From contig CAYUSB010000012.1 of assembly GCA_964447205.1 (NCBI GenBank), positions 62,001 through 126,000 of the forward strand: a DNA stretch of 64,000 nt. The letters are read 5' to 3'. A model generated the notes under the pieces. The model had not been told where the DNA came from. It saw only the letters and a list, made by a program, of their open reading frames with translations, and made no database searches. Each line of letters starts with the position of its first letter. Position 1 is the first letter of the stretch. This DNA is from JAEUKH01 sp964447205 (GTDB taxonomy: Bacteria; Myxococcota_A; Polyangia; Polyangiales; Ga0077539). Positions 32,133 to 40,660 of the stretch are shown one piece after another. The position numbers were made by a program, and so were the translations under genes.

Positions 32133-35100
32133 TCACAGCGTCGCGGCGACCTCTTCCAACTCGTACGCCTCAAGGATGTCACCGGGCTTGAGGTCGGGCG
32201 TGTTCTCCAACGAGATGCCGCACTCGAAGCCCTGGGTGACCTCCTTCACGTCCTCCTTGATGCGGCGGATCGAGCTGATCTTGCCCTCCCACTTGACCGC
32301 CCCGTCGCGCAGGAGCCGCGCGAAGGCGTTGCGGCGCATCGTGCCGTCGGTGACCATGCTGCCTGCCACCAGACCCGTCTTGGTGATGTTGAACACCTGA
32401 CGGATCTCGGCGCGCCCGAGGGGCTTCTCCGTGAAGGTCGGCTTGAGCTGGCCGACCATCAGGAGCTTCATCTCGTCGACGGCTTCATAGATCACGTTGT
32501 AGAACTTCAACGGGACCTTCTGCTCCTCGGCGGCGGCCTGGGCCTTGCCCGCGGGGCGGACATTAAACCCGATGATCACCGCGTTGGAGGCCGAGGCGAG
32601 CTGCACGTCGGTCTCGGTGATGGCCCCCACGGCGCCATGGATGACCCGGACCTGGACCTTCTCGGTCGAGAGCTGGGTGAGGGCCTGCTTGAGGCCTTCC
32701 ACGGCCCCCTGGGCGTCGGCCTTGACCACCACCGCGACGGTGATGGCCCCGTCCTTCTGCAGGGCCCGGGCGATGGCGTCGAGGCCCGACATCTGCTGCT
32801 GGGCCGGGCGGGACATCCGGTCGATGATCTGCAGCTGCTCGCTGACCTCCTGGGCCTTGCGGAGGTCGGCGCAGACGTAGAGCCTGTCGCCGGCGTTGGG
32901 CACGCCCGACAGGCCGAGGATCTCCACGGGGGTGCTCGGCCCGGCCTTCTCCAGGGGCTTGCCCCGGTCGTCGAACATGGCCCGGATGCGCCCGAAGGCG
33001 GAGCCTACGAGGACCACGTCGCCGCTGCGTACGATGCCCTCCTGCACGAGGACCCGGGCCACGGCCCCGCGGCCCTTGTCGAGCTTGGCCTCGAAGACCG
33101 TGCCGATCCCGGGCTTCTTGGGGTCGGCCTTGAGGTCGAGGATCTCGTTCTGCAGGGCGAGGCTCTCGAGGAGGGCCTCGATGCCGGTGCGGGCCTTGGC
33201 CGACACCCGCACGACCAGGGTGTCTCCGCCAAACTCCTCGGGCACGACATCGTGCTGCATGAGCTGCTGGAGGACCTTGGTGGGGTTGGCGTCGGGGCGG
33301 TCCATCTTGTTGAGGGCCACCACGATGGGCACCTTCGCCGCCTTGGCGTGGTTGATGGCCTCGACGGTGGTGGGCATGACCCCGTCGTCGGCGGCCACCA
33401 CGAGAACGGCCACGTCGGTGAGCTTGGCCCCGCGGGCCCGCAGGGCCGTAAAGGCCGCGTGACCGGGGGTGTCGAAGAAGATCACGGGGCCCTTGGCCGT
33501 GGCGACCTTGTAGGCCCGCACCTCCTGGGTGATCCCGCCGGCCTCGCCCTCGGCCACCCGGGAGCCGATGATGGCGTCGAGGAGGGTGGTCTTGCCGTGG
33601 TCGACGTGACCCATCACGGTCACCACCGGGGGCCGCGACACCATCTCGCCCACCGTGGGGTTGAGCGACAGGGCCTTGGCGATGATCTCGTCCGTGTTGA
33701 GGGCCACGTCCTCGACGGTGAACCCGAACTCGCTCGACAGGAGCTTGGCCGTGTCGGAGTCGAGGGTGGAGTTGATGTTCTTGCCCGTCTCGCCCATCTG
33801 AATGAGCTTGATGAGCACCTCCGTGGCCCGGATGCTCATCCGTCGGGCGAGCTCCTGGAGGGTGATCTGGGCCTCGATCTTGATGACCTTCTTGTGCTGG
33901 GCCATGTCCGGGGCGCTTTGGGCCGTGCTGCGACCCGGCCCCCCGAGGCCCCTCTGCCCGAACCCGGGCCGACCCCGCATCATGCCAGGGCCCATGCCCG
34001 GCATCCCCGGACGGCTCTGTCCCGGGCGGGCCACCGGCCGCGTCCCCGTGGGCTTCTCGACCGTGTAGATCCGTCCGCGCCCCTGCGGGCCCTGACCCGG
34101 CAGCGCTCCCGGAGCCCCCGGGGCCCCCATCCCAGGGCGCGAAGGCCCCCCGGGGCCCATCGTGGGCCGCATCGACCCGCGGTTGCTCTCCTCGTACACG
34201 ATCTTCTTGGAGATCGGATCCCAGCGGGCGATCCCCGTCCGCCGCTCGGTCCCCGGGGCTCCCGGAACCCCCGCCGCGTCGGTGGCCGCCGGGGCCACGC
34301 TGCCCCCCGGCCCCGGAGCCGACATGGGCGCGGACAGGGGGGCCGAAGCCGCCGGGGCCGCGCGTACGGGCCCCTCGGGAGACGGCCTGCGCGACCCCTC
34401 GCCCGACGGACCCGAGGTCACCGGGGCGGGCCCAGCCTCCGCCGGAGCCTCTGCAGAAGCCTTGGGCGTGTCGGCCGGGGCCTCCGCCGCAGGAGCCTTG
34501 GGGGCCGCGGGCTCGGGGGCCTTGGTGACCGCAGGGGCCTCGGCCGGGCGGGCCTCCGCCGAGGCCCTGGGGGCCCCCTTGGCGGGGGCGTTGCCCTTGG
34601 CGCGGGTCGACCCCGACGCGGAGCCCTTCGCAGACCCCGCAGGGGCCTCAGCCCGAACGGGTTGAACAACCTCGGGGGCCGCCTCAGGAGCCCGGGCCGC
34701 GACCGCAGGAGCCTCCTCCTGGGAAGAAGCCGCGGGAGGGCCCTGGGGGGACACAGGGGACGCCGCGACGGCCTCCGGGGCCGAGGCCGAGGGGGCGGGC
34801 TCGGACGGGGACGCCGCGACCGGGGCGGGGGGCGCAGGCTCGGGGGCCGCGGGGGCCGCGGCGACCGGGGCCGCCTCCACCGGGGCAGGAGACGACGGGG
34901 GAGCGGGGGCAGGAGCGGGGGCCACCGGAGCGGCCACCACCGGCGGGGGCGGCGGAGCCGGGGCCGGGCGTGGGGGAGCCTCGACCCGCTTCAGCTTGCG
35001 GATCCCCGGGGCCACCTCGACCTCGACGAAGCTGGCCTCATGGTCCTTGAGGATCTGAGACTTGATGATCTCGACATGCGAAGATTCAATCTTCGACATC

Positions 35101-35207
35101 TTGTTCTTGGCGTTGATCCCAAGGTCGCGGATCTTGTGGAGTACGGTCTCCGCATCCATCTTGAGATCCGCAGCGATCTCATAAACCTTTACCGTACTTG
35201 ACATCAT
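32133..35207 (-). CDS. infB: Translation initiation factor IF-2
   Basis: A 1024-aa GTPase that brings fMet-tRNA to the 30S subunit. An N-terminal IF2-N domain (VYEIAADLKMDAETVLHKI) is followed by a very long Pro/Ala/Glu-rich linker (about residues 70-400, including repeats of EAP, APAPA and GPG). The G domain has GHVDHGKTTLLD (G1), GGITQ (G2), DTPGHAA (G3) and NKMD (G4), and the C-terminal domains follow. The linker is roughly 300 residues, as in other myxobacteria. Start overlaps the ylxR stop (ATGA). Confidence 0.97.
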   Translation of the reverse strand: MMSSTVKVYEIAADLKMDAETVLHKIRDLGINAKNKMSKIESSHVEIIKSQILKDHEASFVEVEVAPGIRKLKRVEAPPRPAPAPPPPPVVAAPVAPAPAPAPPSSPAPVEAAPVAAAPAAPEPAPPAPVAASPSEPAPSASAPEAVAASPVSPQGPPAASSQEEAPAVAARAPEAAPEVVQPVRAEAPAGSAKGSASGSTRAKGNAPAKGAPRASAEARPAEAPAVTKAPEPAAPKAPAAEAPADTPKASAEAPAEAGPAPVTSGPSGEGSRRPSPEGPVRAAPAASAPLSAPMSAPGPGGSVAPAATDAAGVPGAPGTERRTGIARWDPISKKIVYEESNRGSMRPTMGPGGPSRPGMGAPGAPGALPGQGPQGRGRIYTVEKPTGTRPVARPGQSRPGMPGMGPGMMRGRPGFGQRGLGGPGRSTAQSAPDMAQHKKVIKIEAQITLQELARRMSIRATEVLIKLIQMGETGKNINSTLDSDTAKLLSSEFGFTVEDVALNTDEIIAKALSLNPTVGEMVSRPPVVTVMGHVDHGKTTLLDAIIGSRVAEGEAGGITQEVRAYKVATAKGPVIFFDTPGHAAFTALRARGAKLTDVAVLVVAADDGVMPTTVEAINHAKAAKVPIVVALNKMDRPDANPTKVLQQLMQHDVVPEEFGGDTLVVRVSAKARTGIEALLESLALQNEILDLKADPKKPGIGTVFEAKLDKGRGAVARVLVQEGIVRSGDVVLVGSAFGRIRAMFDDRGKPLEKAGPSTPVEILGLSGVPNAGDRLYVCADLRKAQEVSEQLQIIDRMSRPAQQQMSGLDAIARALQKDGAITVAVVVKADAQGAVEGLKQALTQLSTEKVQVRVIHGAVGAITETDVQLASASNAVIIGFNVRPAGKAQAAAEEQKVPLKFYNVIYEAVDEMKLLMVGQLKPTFTEKPLGRAEIRQVFNITKTGLVAGSMVTDGTMRRNAFARLLRDGAVKWEGKISSIRRIKEDVKEVTQGFECGISLENTPDLKPGDILEAYELEEVAATL

Positions 35208-35920
35208 TCCTCCACTCCCGCAAGCCGATCAAAGCTCGCCACAAGCTCTGCTGCAATTCGAAATTCTACAACTGCCAACACGGCAACCTCGTCACGGCCC
35301 AGCCAGTTGCCGAGGGTGGCCTTGGTACCATAGGTGCGCACGACAGGCCCGGGTCCCTCGGCGGCTTCCTCGGCGAGGGCTTTGGAATTGGACCCCGCGT
35401 CGCGGGCCACGATGACCAGGGGGACCCGCTGCCGCTCCAGGGCGTCGGCCACGGCTTCGGCTCCGACGGCGAGGCCCCGGGTGCGGGCGGCCACCTGCAC
35501 GAGGGAGGTGATCTTCTGGCGAATGGCGGCGGCCAGGTCGCGGAGGATGACGGCCGCATCGAGGTCGCGTTGTACGGCGACCTTGAGGGTCCGCTCGGCG
35601 GCGTGCCGTTGGACCATGGCCTTGACACAGCCCCGGGTGGGGTGAACCCAGGCCCCGCGTCCTCCGCGGGACGTCCGGGCATCGATGCACAGGGCCCCGT
35701 CGGGCCCGGAGACCACGCGGCACATCTCGCCGGGGGCTCCCTCCTGGCGACAGCCGACGCAGGTGCGCCGGGGCCCCAAAACACGCGGGGGTGCGGCTTC
35801 GGCGGGGGGGGGCCTACGCGGAGCGCGCCGACCCTCCGCAGGGGGCGTCGGCGAGGGGCCTCGGCCCGAGGGGGCCTTGGCGCGTTGGGGGGCTTTGCTG
35901 CGTTCGGTCGCCATCTGCAT
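35204..35920 (-). CDS. YlxR (DUF448) - L7Ae/L30e-like fusion protein
   Basis: A 238-aa protein joining two proteins usually encoded separately between nusA and infB. Residues about 45-120 form the YlxR domain (RTCVGCRQEGAPGEMCRVV, GRGAWVHPTRGCV with the RNA-binding basic patch). Residues about 130-230 form an L7Ae/L30e-like domain (AVGAEAVADALERQRVPLVI then VARDAGSN), equivalent to YlxQ. Both are small RNA-binding proteins of nucleic acid metabolism. An N-terminal Pro/Arg-rich tail of 45 residues precedes them. Overlaps infB by 4 bp. Confidence 0.88.
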   Translation of the reverse strand: MQMATERSKAPQRAKAPSGRGPSPTPPAEGRRAPRRPPPAEAAPPRVLGPRRTCVGCRQEGAPGEMCRVVSGPDGALCIDARTSRGGRGAWVHPTRGCVKAMVQRHAAERTLKVAVQRDLDAAVILRDLAAAIRQKITSLVQVAARTRGLAVGAEAVADALERQRVPLVIVARDAGSNSKALAEEAAEGPGPVVRTYGTKATLGNWLGRDEVAVLAVVEFRIAAELVASFDRLAGVEE

Positions 35921-35963
35921 CCGGTCTGGGGTCTCCCGCGTGGGGCGCGTAAGGCGCAGGCGA

Positions 35964-37715
35964 TCAGGCCTGCGTCCCGCCCTCGTTGTGTTGGGGGGGG
36001 TCGGCCGCAGGGGCTTCTGCGGCTTCGGCGGCTTCGGCGGCCTTGGCGGCCTCGGCGGCCTTGGCGGCCTTGGCGGCCTGGGCCACCTCGGCGGCCTCGT
36101 GGCGGGCCACCTCGAGCACCTGCTGCTCGCTGTGGAGGAAGGTGGCCGCTCCCTGCTTGATCTGCCGCACCTTCTTGAGGCTCAGCCCCGTGTCGTGCAC
36201 GAGCTTCTCCTCGGGGGTCCCGTGGAGGGCCTCGACCGAGCGGACCCCCGACTGCTCCATCAGGTGGATCGTGTGCTCGCCCACGCCCCGCACGAACAGC
36301 AGGCGGTCGCGCTCGGACAGGGGCTCGGTGCGGCCCCCGGCCACGCGGATGCGGCGCTGACGCTCCTCCTCCATGGCCACCTCGGCCGCGGCCTTGATGC
36401 GCTCGGCGCTGTCGGCCCCTCCGAGGCCGGGGATGCCCGCGAGCTCGTCGACCCCCGACTCGGCCACGTCCTCGAGCGACCGGAAGCCGAGCTTGTACAT
36501 CGTCTGGGCCACCGCCGGGGTGAGCCCCGCGATGAGGGACAGGGCCTCGATGCTCTCGTTCTCCATCTCCTTGAACTTGGACTCGGAGATGATGTCGAGC
36601 TTCCACCCCGTGAGCTGCGAGGCGAGGCGTACATTCTGCCCCTTGCGCCCGATGGCGAGGGAGAGCTTCTCGTCGGGCACGACGAGCTCCATGCTCTTGT
36701 CGCTCTCGTTGATCACCACCCGGGCGATCTCGGCCGGGGCGATGGCGTTGCAGACAAACCGGGCCGGGTCGCGGTCGAAGGGCACGATGTCGATGCGCTC
36801 GCCGCGGAGCTCCTGGACCACGGCCTGAACCCGCGAGCCCTTGACGCCCACGCAGGCCCCCACGGGGTCGACGTCCGACTCGCGGCTCGTGACCGCGATC
36901 TTGCTACGAACCCCGGGCTCCCGGGAGGCCGCCACGATCTTGACGATGCCCTCGTAGATCTCCGGGACCTCGGCCTCGAAGAGCTTGATGAGCAGCCCCA
37001 CCTCGGTGCGCGACAGGATGATCTGCGGCCCCTTGGCCTCGCGGTCGATGTCCTTGACGAAGGCCACGATGCGCTCGCCGGGGCGGTAATTCTCCCGCGG
37101 GACCTGGTCGCGGCCGCGCAGGATGGCCTCGGTGCGCCCGAGGTCGACGATGATGTCGTTGCGCTCAAACCGCCGGAAGATCCCCGTGATGATCTCGCCC
37201 TTGCGGTCTTTGTACTCGTTGAAGATCAGCTCGCGCTCGGCGTCGCGGACCCGCTGGATGATCACCTGCTTGGCGGCCTGGGCGGCGATGCGCCCGAAGC
37301 CCTTGCGGGCCGACTGCAAGAGGAGGAGGTCGCCGAAGCGCTGCTCCTGCTCCTCGGCCTTGCGGCTGTCTTCCTGGCGGTAGAAGACCTGAAACTCCAG
37401 CATGTCCCCGACCTCGACGTCGAGGTTGAGGGCCCTGGCCCGATCGAGGCCGATCTCCTGCTCGGGTTGGGTCACCACGTCGACCACGGTCATCCGCTGG
37501 AAGAGGTCGACCCCCCCGTCGCGGTCGTTGAACCTGGCCACGAGGTCGCGCGTGCCGCCGAGGTGCTTGCGCGCCGCCGAGAGGATCGCGCTCTCCAAGG
37601 TCTGCACGAGCACCGCGCGGTCGATGCCCTTGTCCTTGGCGACGATGTCGAGGGTCGCCGAGAGGTTGGGGATCGCGTTCGGATTCGCGGGGGCCTGGAT
37701 TTGCTTCGTCGCCAT
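35964..37715 (-). CDS. nusA: Transcription termination/antitermination factor NusA
   Basis: A 583-aa NusA. N-terminal RNAP-binding domain, S1 domain (GEIITGIFRRFERNDIIVDL), two KH domains (GACVGVKGSRVQAVVQEL and SLAIGRKGQNVRLASQL), then two C-terminal helix-hairpin-helix acidic repeats (LGFRSLEDVAESGVDELAGI and FVRGVGEHTIHLMEQSGVRS). The end is a 40-residue Ala/Lys/Glu low-complexity tail (repeats of AAKAAEA) not found in most NusA. Starts 39 bp after rimP. Confidence 0.96.
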   Translation of the reverse strand: MATKQIQAPANPNAIPNLSATLDIVAKDKGIDRAVLVQTLESAILSAARKHLGGTRDLVARFNDRDGGVDLFQRMTVVDVVTQPEQEIGLDRARALNLDVEVGDMLEFQVFYRQEDSRKAEEQEQRFGDLLLLQSARKGFGRIAAQAAKQVIIQRVRDAERELIFNEYKDRKGEIITGIFRRFERNDIIVDLGRTEAILRGRDQVPRENYRPGERIVAFVKDIDREAKGPQIILSRTEVGLLIKLFEAEVPEIYEGIVKIVAASREPGVRSKIAVTSRESDVDPVGACVGVKGSRVQAVVQELRGERIDIVPFDRDPARFVCNAIAPAEIARVVINESDKSMELVVPDEKLSLAIGRKGQNVRLASQLTGWKLDIISESKFKEMENESIEALSLIAGLTPAVAQTMYKLGFRSLEDVAESGVDELAGIPGLGGADSAERIKAAAEVAMEEERQRRIRVAGGRTEPLSERDRLLFVRGVGEHTIHLMEQSGVRSVEALHGTPEEKLVHDTGLSLKKVRQIKQGAATFLHSEQQVLEVARHEAAEVAQAAKAAKAAEAAKAAEAAEAAEAPAADPPQHNEGGTQA

Positions 37716-37754
37716 GTGGGTGTCTGACCTTCCAACTGTCGCCTGAGCCTTCGC

Positions 37755-38411
37755 TCAGGCCGCGTCGCCGCCGTCGGTGTTGGGAGCGCGGGCTTCTCCC
37801 GCTGCGTCGACGTCACCGCCCGTCGCACGCTTCTTCCCGGTGTGCTTCTTGTCCGCTGCCTTGCTTCCGCCGCGCCCCACGCTCGGGGGCTTGATCTCCG
37901 CCAGGCGCGCTTGCGTAAGGACCGCCTCGGCGACCTCCCGCGTCTCGGGGCCCGTGGGCGTCGCCACCGCGACCTGCACCACAAACGCCCCCTCCTTGTC
38001 CGTCCCGTCGCGCACCCCGAGGAGGGTCCCGTGCACCACGCTCCGGGCCCCCCCGGGCTGCTTGACCCGCAGCCGGATCTCGGCCCCGACGAAGCGCTCG
38101 AAATCCCTGCGCTTCTGCACGGGCCTCTCCATCCCGGGTGAGCTCACCTCCAGGTCGAAGGGGACCTCGATGGGGTCGAGCTCGTCGAGGAGGGCCGAGG
38201 CCGCACGGCTCACCGCCGCGCAGAGGTCGGCCGTGACCCCCGGGCCCGCGGGGTCGCGCGGCAGCCGCGGATCGCCCCCCGGGGTGTCAATGTACACCCG
38301 CAAGAGCCCACGCCCCCGGATCTGGAGAAACTCCAGGGCCACCAGGTCGGCCCCCAGAGGCGCCGCGGCGGCCTCCAGGGCGGTCTGTAGTTGGGTGAGA
38401 TCGAGACGCAA
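37755..38411 (-). CDS. rimP: Ribosome maturation factor RimP
   Basis: A 218-aa RimP for 30S assembly. GADLVALEFLQIRGRGLLRV, VSRAASALLDELDPI and FDLEVSSPGMERPVQKRRDF are the family blocks. The C-terminal 45 residues are a Lys/Arg/Gly-rich extension (KKHTGKKRATGG). First gene of the operon; the start codon is ATG at complement 38409-38411. Confidence 0.95.
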   Translation of the reverse strand: MRLDLTQLQTALEAAAAPLGADLVALEFLQIRGRGLLRVYIDTPGGDPRLPRDPAGPGVTADLCAAVSRAASALLDELDPIEVPFDLEVSSPGMERPVQKRRDFERFVGAEIRLRVKQPGGARSVVHGTLLGVRDGTDKEGAFVVQVAVATPTGPETREVAEAVLTQARLAEIKPPSVGRGGSKAADKKHTGKKRATGGDVDAAGEARAPNTDGGDAA

Positions 38412-38862
38412 ACGAACACCGTGAGCCGGTCCGGGCCACGGCGGTCATGCTGGACGACCTGTGCCACCCCGGCAACGGCCCCGACGCGTGTAGCGCCTAA
38501 GTCGGGAAGAGGGGTGAGACCCGCCGTACACCCGGAGGACCCTCTGCACGAGGAGGCCACACAGGTGTATCGACGACCTCCGAGGATGGGCCCGAACCGT
38601 TGGTTGCGGATGGAGACCCCGAAGGCGCGCGGAGTCCTACCACCCTTCTGCCTCCACGGCAAGACCCCGCGGGGTGGCTCGGGCCTTCCTCGGGCCGCCT
38701 GAGAATCTCACCTCGGGGGGCGACGATGCCCGTTGCCAAGGTGCGGGCCCGGTGACTACCCTCGTGCCCGGCCGGACTGCGGTTGCCACCGGCCGATGTG
38801 GCCCATCGCCCCCTCCGCGCGCGAGGGAGGCGCCGCCACTTTCACGATCATGAGGGACTGTC
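38412..38862. other. Divergent intergenic region upstream of rimP and the HEAT lipoprotein
   Basis: 451 bp with no gene I can support; the open frames over it have no recognisable content. It must hold the promoter for the rimP-truB operon on the minus strand and the promoter of the HEAT lipoprotein gene on the plus strand. No convincing -35/-10 pair, riboswitch or terminator hairpin was identified. Confidence 0.5.
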
Positions 38863-40605
38863 ATGCGTTCACCGGGACTCCTGCGCTTGGGGCTGGTCGT
38901 TTGCCTTGGGCTTGCCGCTTCGGTCACCACGGGCTGCGAAAACGAGAATGACCCCAAGACCTACGTGAGCCGGCTCGGCACCACCAACAAGCGCCCCGGG
39001 GCCATGCGCAGGCTGCGGCAGCTGTGGGAGTCCCAACTGGCCTCCACCACCCCGCCCAACAACCTCCAAGACCCGGCCGTCCAGGCCTTCCTCAACAGCT
39101 CCATCGTGGCCATCAACCAGTCCTTCCTCGACCATCGCGAGGAGATCGCCACCCGCAAGGAGGCCATCGAGATCCTGGCCAGCTCCCGCGACCCGCGGGC
39201 CATCCCGGCCCTCCTCGCGGCCCTGGAGTTTAGCCCCGGCAACAGCGAGAGCGAGCGCATCGCCCTGCGGGCCGCCCAGGCCCTGCGCGAGATGCGCCCC
39301 GCCAACAACCCCGAGGTCGTGCGTCGGCTCATCGCCACCATCGACCGGGCCACGGGCAACAGCGGCTCGGCCCCGTCGATCCGCGAGGCGGTGATTCAAG
39401 CCCTCGGGGCCCTCCAGGCCCGCGAGGCCGTCCCGGTGCTCGTGCGGGTGCTCAAGCGCCCCGTCGACCAGCAGGAGATCCGTACGGCCCGGGCCGCGGC
39501 CGACGCCCTCGGGGTCATCGGCGACGCCAGCCAGGAGGTCGTCGACGCCCTCATCTACGGGCTCTTCCTCAACGTCCGGCGGGCCAACGCCTTCAACAAC
39601 TGCTCGCGGGCCCTCGTGCGCCTCGGCCCCGACGCCTCGGTGCCCCGCCTCCTCGCGACGGTGCAAAACCAGAATCCCGAGGTCACCCTCCTCATCAACT
39701 CGTACGCCAACCTGCCGGGCATGACGGCCCCCCCGCCGGGCTACCAGCAGGCTACGTCCATCGATGTCCTGCGCAACTTCGCTGACCCCCGGGCGATCGA
39801 CCCCCTGCTCACCCTCCTGCGCGACCGGCAGACCCCCGGGGGCATCCGGGCCGCCGCGGCCGAGGCCCTGGCCTACACGGGCCTCACCCTGCCCGACGCC
39901 GACCCCCGGAGGGGGCAGATCTTCGACGCCATGGCCACCGTAGCCCGGGAGGGCACCCCCGGGGGCGAAGACGACATGGCCCCGTCGGTGGCCCCGGCCC
40001 TGGTCCTCCTCGGCGACCCGCGGGCCGTGGACATCCTCGTGCAGCGCCTCAACGCCCCGCAGTTTCGTGGGGCCGACACGGTGGCCTACCGGCTCGGGCT
40101 CCTGATGCCCCTGGCCTCGGCGGTGCGGCACGGGTCGTACGATGTCTTCGACCGCCTCGCCACCACGGCCCAGAATCACATCGAGCAGCTCACCCGGGAG
40201 AACCCCGACGCCGCCGACTCGATCCGCCCCGTGGCCACCCAGCTGGCGACCATCCGGGCGGTGGCCGCCGTGGCCCGCGACTGCGCCGACGGCGACCTCG
40301 CCTGCTACCAGTCCAAGCTCACCGACCCGGAGAAGAACGTCGTCCGCAAGGCCGCCTACATGATCGCCTGGACCCACAGTGAAAACCCCGCGGCCCTGCA
40401 GAGCCTCCTGGCCCGGGCCGACCACCCCGACCCCCTCGTGCGGCGTTCGATCCACACCGCCATCGACAGCGTCTCGCCCCACGGGTGCGCCCCGTGCATC
40501 GCCCGCCTGGAGGCCGTGATCGCCGCCGAGCAGGGGCAGGAGAGCAAGTCCCTCATGCACCTCGAGGCCCAGATGCTCATCGCCCGCCTGCGCGCCCGTC
40601 GGTAG
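38863..40605 (+). CDS. HEAT-repeat lipoprotein
   Basis: A 580-aa protein with signal peptide and lipobox-like TTGC (Cys25). The rest is helical HEAT-type repeats such as DPRAIPALLAALEFSPG, AVPVLVRVLKRPVDQQEIRT and DPRAVDILVQRLNAP, each with a DPRA/AxPxL signature. Cys pairs occur at the C-terminal end (HGCAPC). HEAT arrays scaffold protein contacts; in the envelope of this phylum they are common and uncharacterised. A gap of 55 bp separates it from the sigma-54 activator gene. Confidence 0.88.
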   Translation: MRSPGLLRLGLVVCLGLAASVTTGCENENDPKTYVSRLGTTNKRPGAMRRLRQLWESQLASTTPPNNLQDPAVQAFLNSSIVAINQSFLDHREEIATRKEAIEILASSRDPRAIPALLAALEFSPGNSESERIALRAAQALREMRPANNPEVVRRLIATIDRATGNSGSAPSIREAVIQALGALQAREAVPVLVRVLKRPVDQQEIRTARAAADALGVIGDASQEVVDALIYGLFLNVRRANAFNNCSRALVRLGPDASVPRLLATVQNQNPEVTLLINSYANLPGMTAPPPGYQQATSIDVLRNFADPRAIDPLLTLLRDRQTPGGIRAAAAEALAYTGLTLPDADPRRGQIFDAMATVAREGTPGGEDDMAPSVAPALVLLGDPRAVDILVQRLNAPQFRGADTVAYRLGLLMPLASAVRHGSYDVFDRLATTAQNHIEQLTRENPDAADSIRPVATQLATIRAVAAVARDCADGDLACYQSKLTDPEKNVVRKAAYMIAWTHSENPAALQSLLARADHPDPLVRRSIHTAIDSVSPHGCAPCIARLEAVIAAEQGQESKSLMHLEAQMLIARLRARR

Positions 40606-40647
40606 TGGAAGACGCGCGGAGGGATGGGAATTCGGGTGCGGGTGTAC

Positions 40648-40653
40648 TAGTGT
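40648..40653 (+). promoter_or_regulatory. Candidate -10 hexamer TAGTGT of a leaderless gene
   Basis: Ends 7 nt before the GTG start of the FHA-GAF-sigma-54 activator gene; gap CCGCGCC has no Shine-Dalgarno sequence. Confidence 0.35.
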
Positions 40654-40660
40654 CCGCGCC

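Noticed and set aside
32127..35201. A 1024-codon frame antisense to infB
   Set aside because: The minus-strand IF-2 has all GTPase motifs; the plus-strand frame is a GC-bias artefact.
38412..38862. Additional short ORFs in the rimP upstream region
   Set aside because: They overlap each other on both strands, lack start signals and resemble no known protein.
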